Source: an uncultured Clostridia bacterium (lineage in GTDB: Bacteria > Bacillota > Clostridia > Christensenellales > Borkfalkiaceae). Taken from it: 5,573 nt of DNA. Shown piece after piece: positions 5,286-5,573 of this stretch. The stretch spans positions 1-5,573 of the forward strand of contig USSJ01000099.1 in the NCBI GenBank assembly GCA_900557285.1. The letters are read 5' to 3'. The notes below the pieces were generated by a model. It did no database searches. It was not told the DNA's origin and saw only the letters and a list, made by a program, of their open reading frames with translations. The stretch's first letter is position 1, and every line of letters begins with the position of its first letter. The position numbers and the translations under genes are program-made.

Positions 5286-5573
5286 ATGATCAACATTCCC
5301 AAGGGTACAAAAGACGTATTGCCTTCGGAGGCATACAAGTGGCATTTTGTTGAAAACACGGCGCGAAAGGTTGCGGCGCTGTACAACCTGAAAGAGATCC
5401 GCACGCCGGTATTCGAGCATACGGAGTTGTTTTTGCGCGGCGTAGGGGACACGACGGACATTGTCAACAAAGAAATGTACACTTTTCTGGACAAGGGCGA
5501 GCGTTCGATCACGCTCAAACCCGAGGGTACGGCAGGCGTGGTGCGCTCCTTTATCGAAAACGGACTTGCGGGC
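5286..5573 (+). CDS. hisS: Histidyl-tRNA synthetase, N-terminal 96 residues (runs off the window)
   Basis: HisRS is a class II aminoacyl-tRNA synthetase that charges tRNA-His with histidine in the cytoplasm. Only the first 96 codons are present; the frame is open to the last base. [16 protein letters not shown] is the typical HisS N-terminus. The segment [18 protein letters not shown] (38-55) covers class II motif 1, and [10 protein letters not shown] (58-67) is a HisRS hallmark. [16 protein letters not shown] (77-92) is the start of motif 2, with the family-specific PEGTA. Its arginine contacts ATP in class II enzymes. GGAG (5276-5279) six bases before the ATG supports the start. The related HisZ regulator of ATP phosphoribosyltransferase is less likely because PEGTA and EMYTF are intact, but the C-terminal half is not available to confirm this. 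It has its own promoter and a long leader. Confidence 0.95.
   Translation, partial: MINIPKGTKDVLPSEAYKWHFVENTARKVAALYNLKEIRTPVFEHTELFLRGVGDTTDIVNKEMYTFLDKGERSITLKPEGTAGVVRSFIENGLAG

Overview
The window looks like chromosomal DNA of a bacillotal (Firmicutes), probably clostridial, bacterium of moderate GC content. This rests on four things: a folate-dependent TrmFO, an HslV with the short Firmicutes-type N-terminal extension, a textbook CIRCE heat-shock operator, and strong GGAGG-type ribosome binding sites. A genus cannot be named. Every gene that can be supported is on the + strand.

Layout. Positions 1-468 are AT-rich (about a quarter G+C) and carry the end of an open frame resembling the N-terminal part of MobL-type relaxases. 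It stops before any catalytic histidine cluster, so it is probably a broken remnant of a mobile element. Base composition changes abruptly at about 450-475. From there the sequence is ordinary host-like DNA, beginning with a gene for an unrecognised membrane protein (472-1263) that ends at a clear intrinsic terminator (1272-1305). The 348-base gap that follows holds an imperfect repeat/palindrome cluster (1327-1431) and then a consensus sigma-A promoter directly followed by an exact CIRCE element (1526-1584).

That promoter reads into trmFO-hslV-hslU (1612-4827), a compact set with 29- and 25-base gaps and a strong ribosome binding site before each gene. TrmFO makes ribothymidine at position 54 of tRNA. 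HslV and HslU form the two-part ATP-dependent HslUV (ClpQY) protease. The CIRCE element predicts that HrcA represses all three together and that heat or misfolded protein releases them, so a tRNA-modifying enzyme would be induced along with a quality-control protease. Bacillus subtilis has a similar order (trmFO-codV-clpQ-clpY-codY), but here codV is absent between trmFO and hslV and the next gene is not codY.

After hslU comes a 458-base non-coding stretch (4828-5285). It holds a perfect 15-bp-arm palindrome (4952-4985), a second consensus-spaced promoter (5022-5050), and a leader of roughly 230 bases with several potential hairpins. One hairpin is terminator-like and sits almost at the predicted start of transcription. 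The window closes inside hisS (5286 onward), histidyl-tRNA synthetase, whose first 96 codons are present.

No tRNA, rRNA, CRISPR array or complete insertion sequence was seen. The most interesting points are the CIRCE control of trmFO-hslVU, the relaxase remnant fused onto the start region of the membrane-protein gene, and the structured hisS leader.
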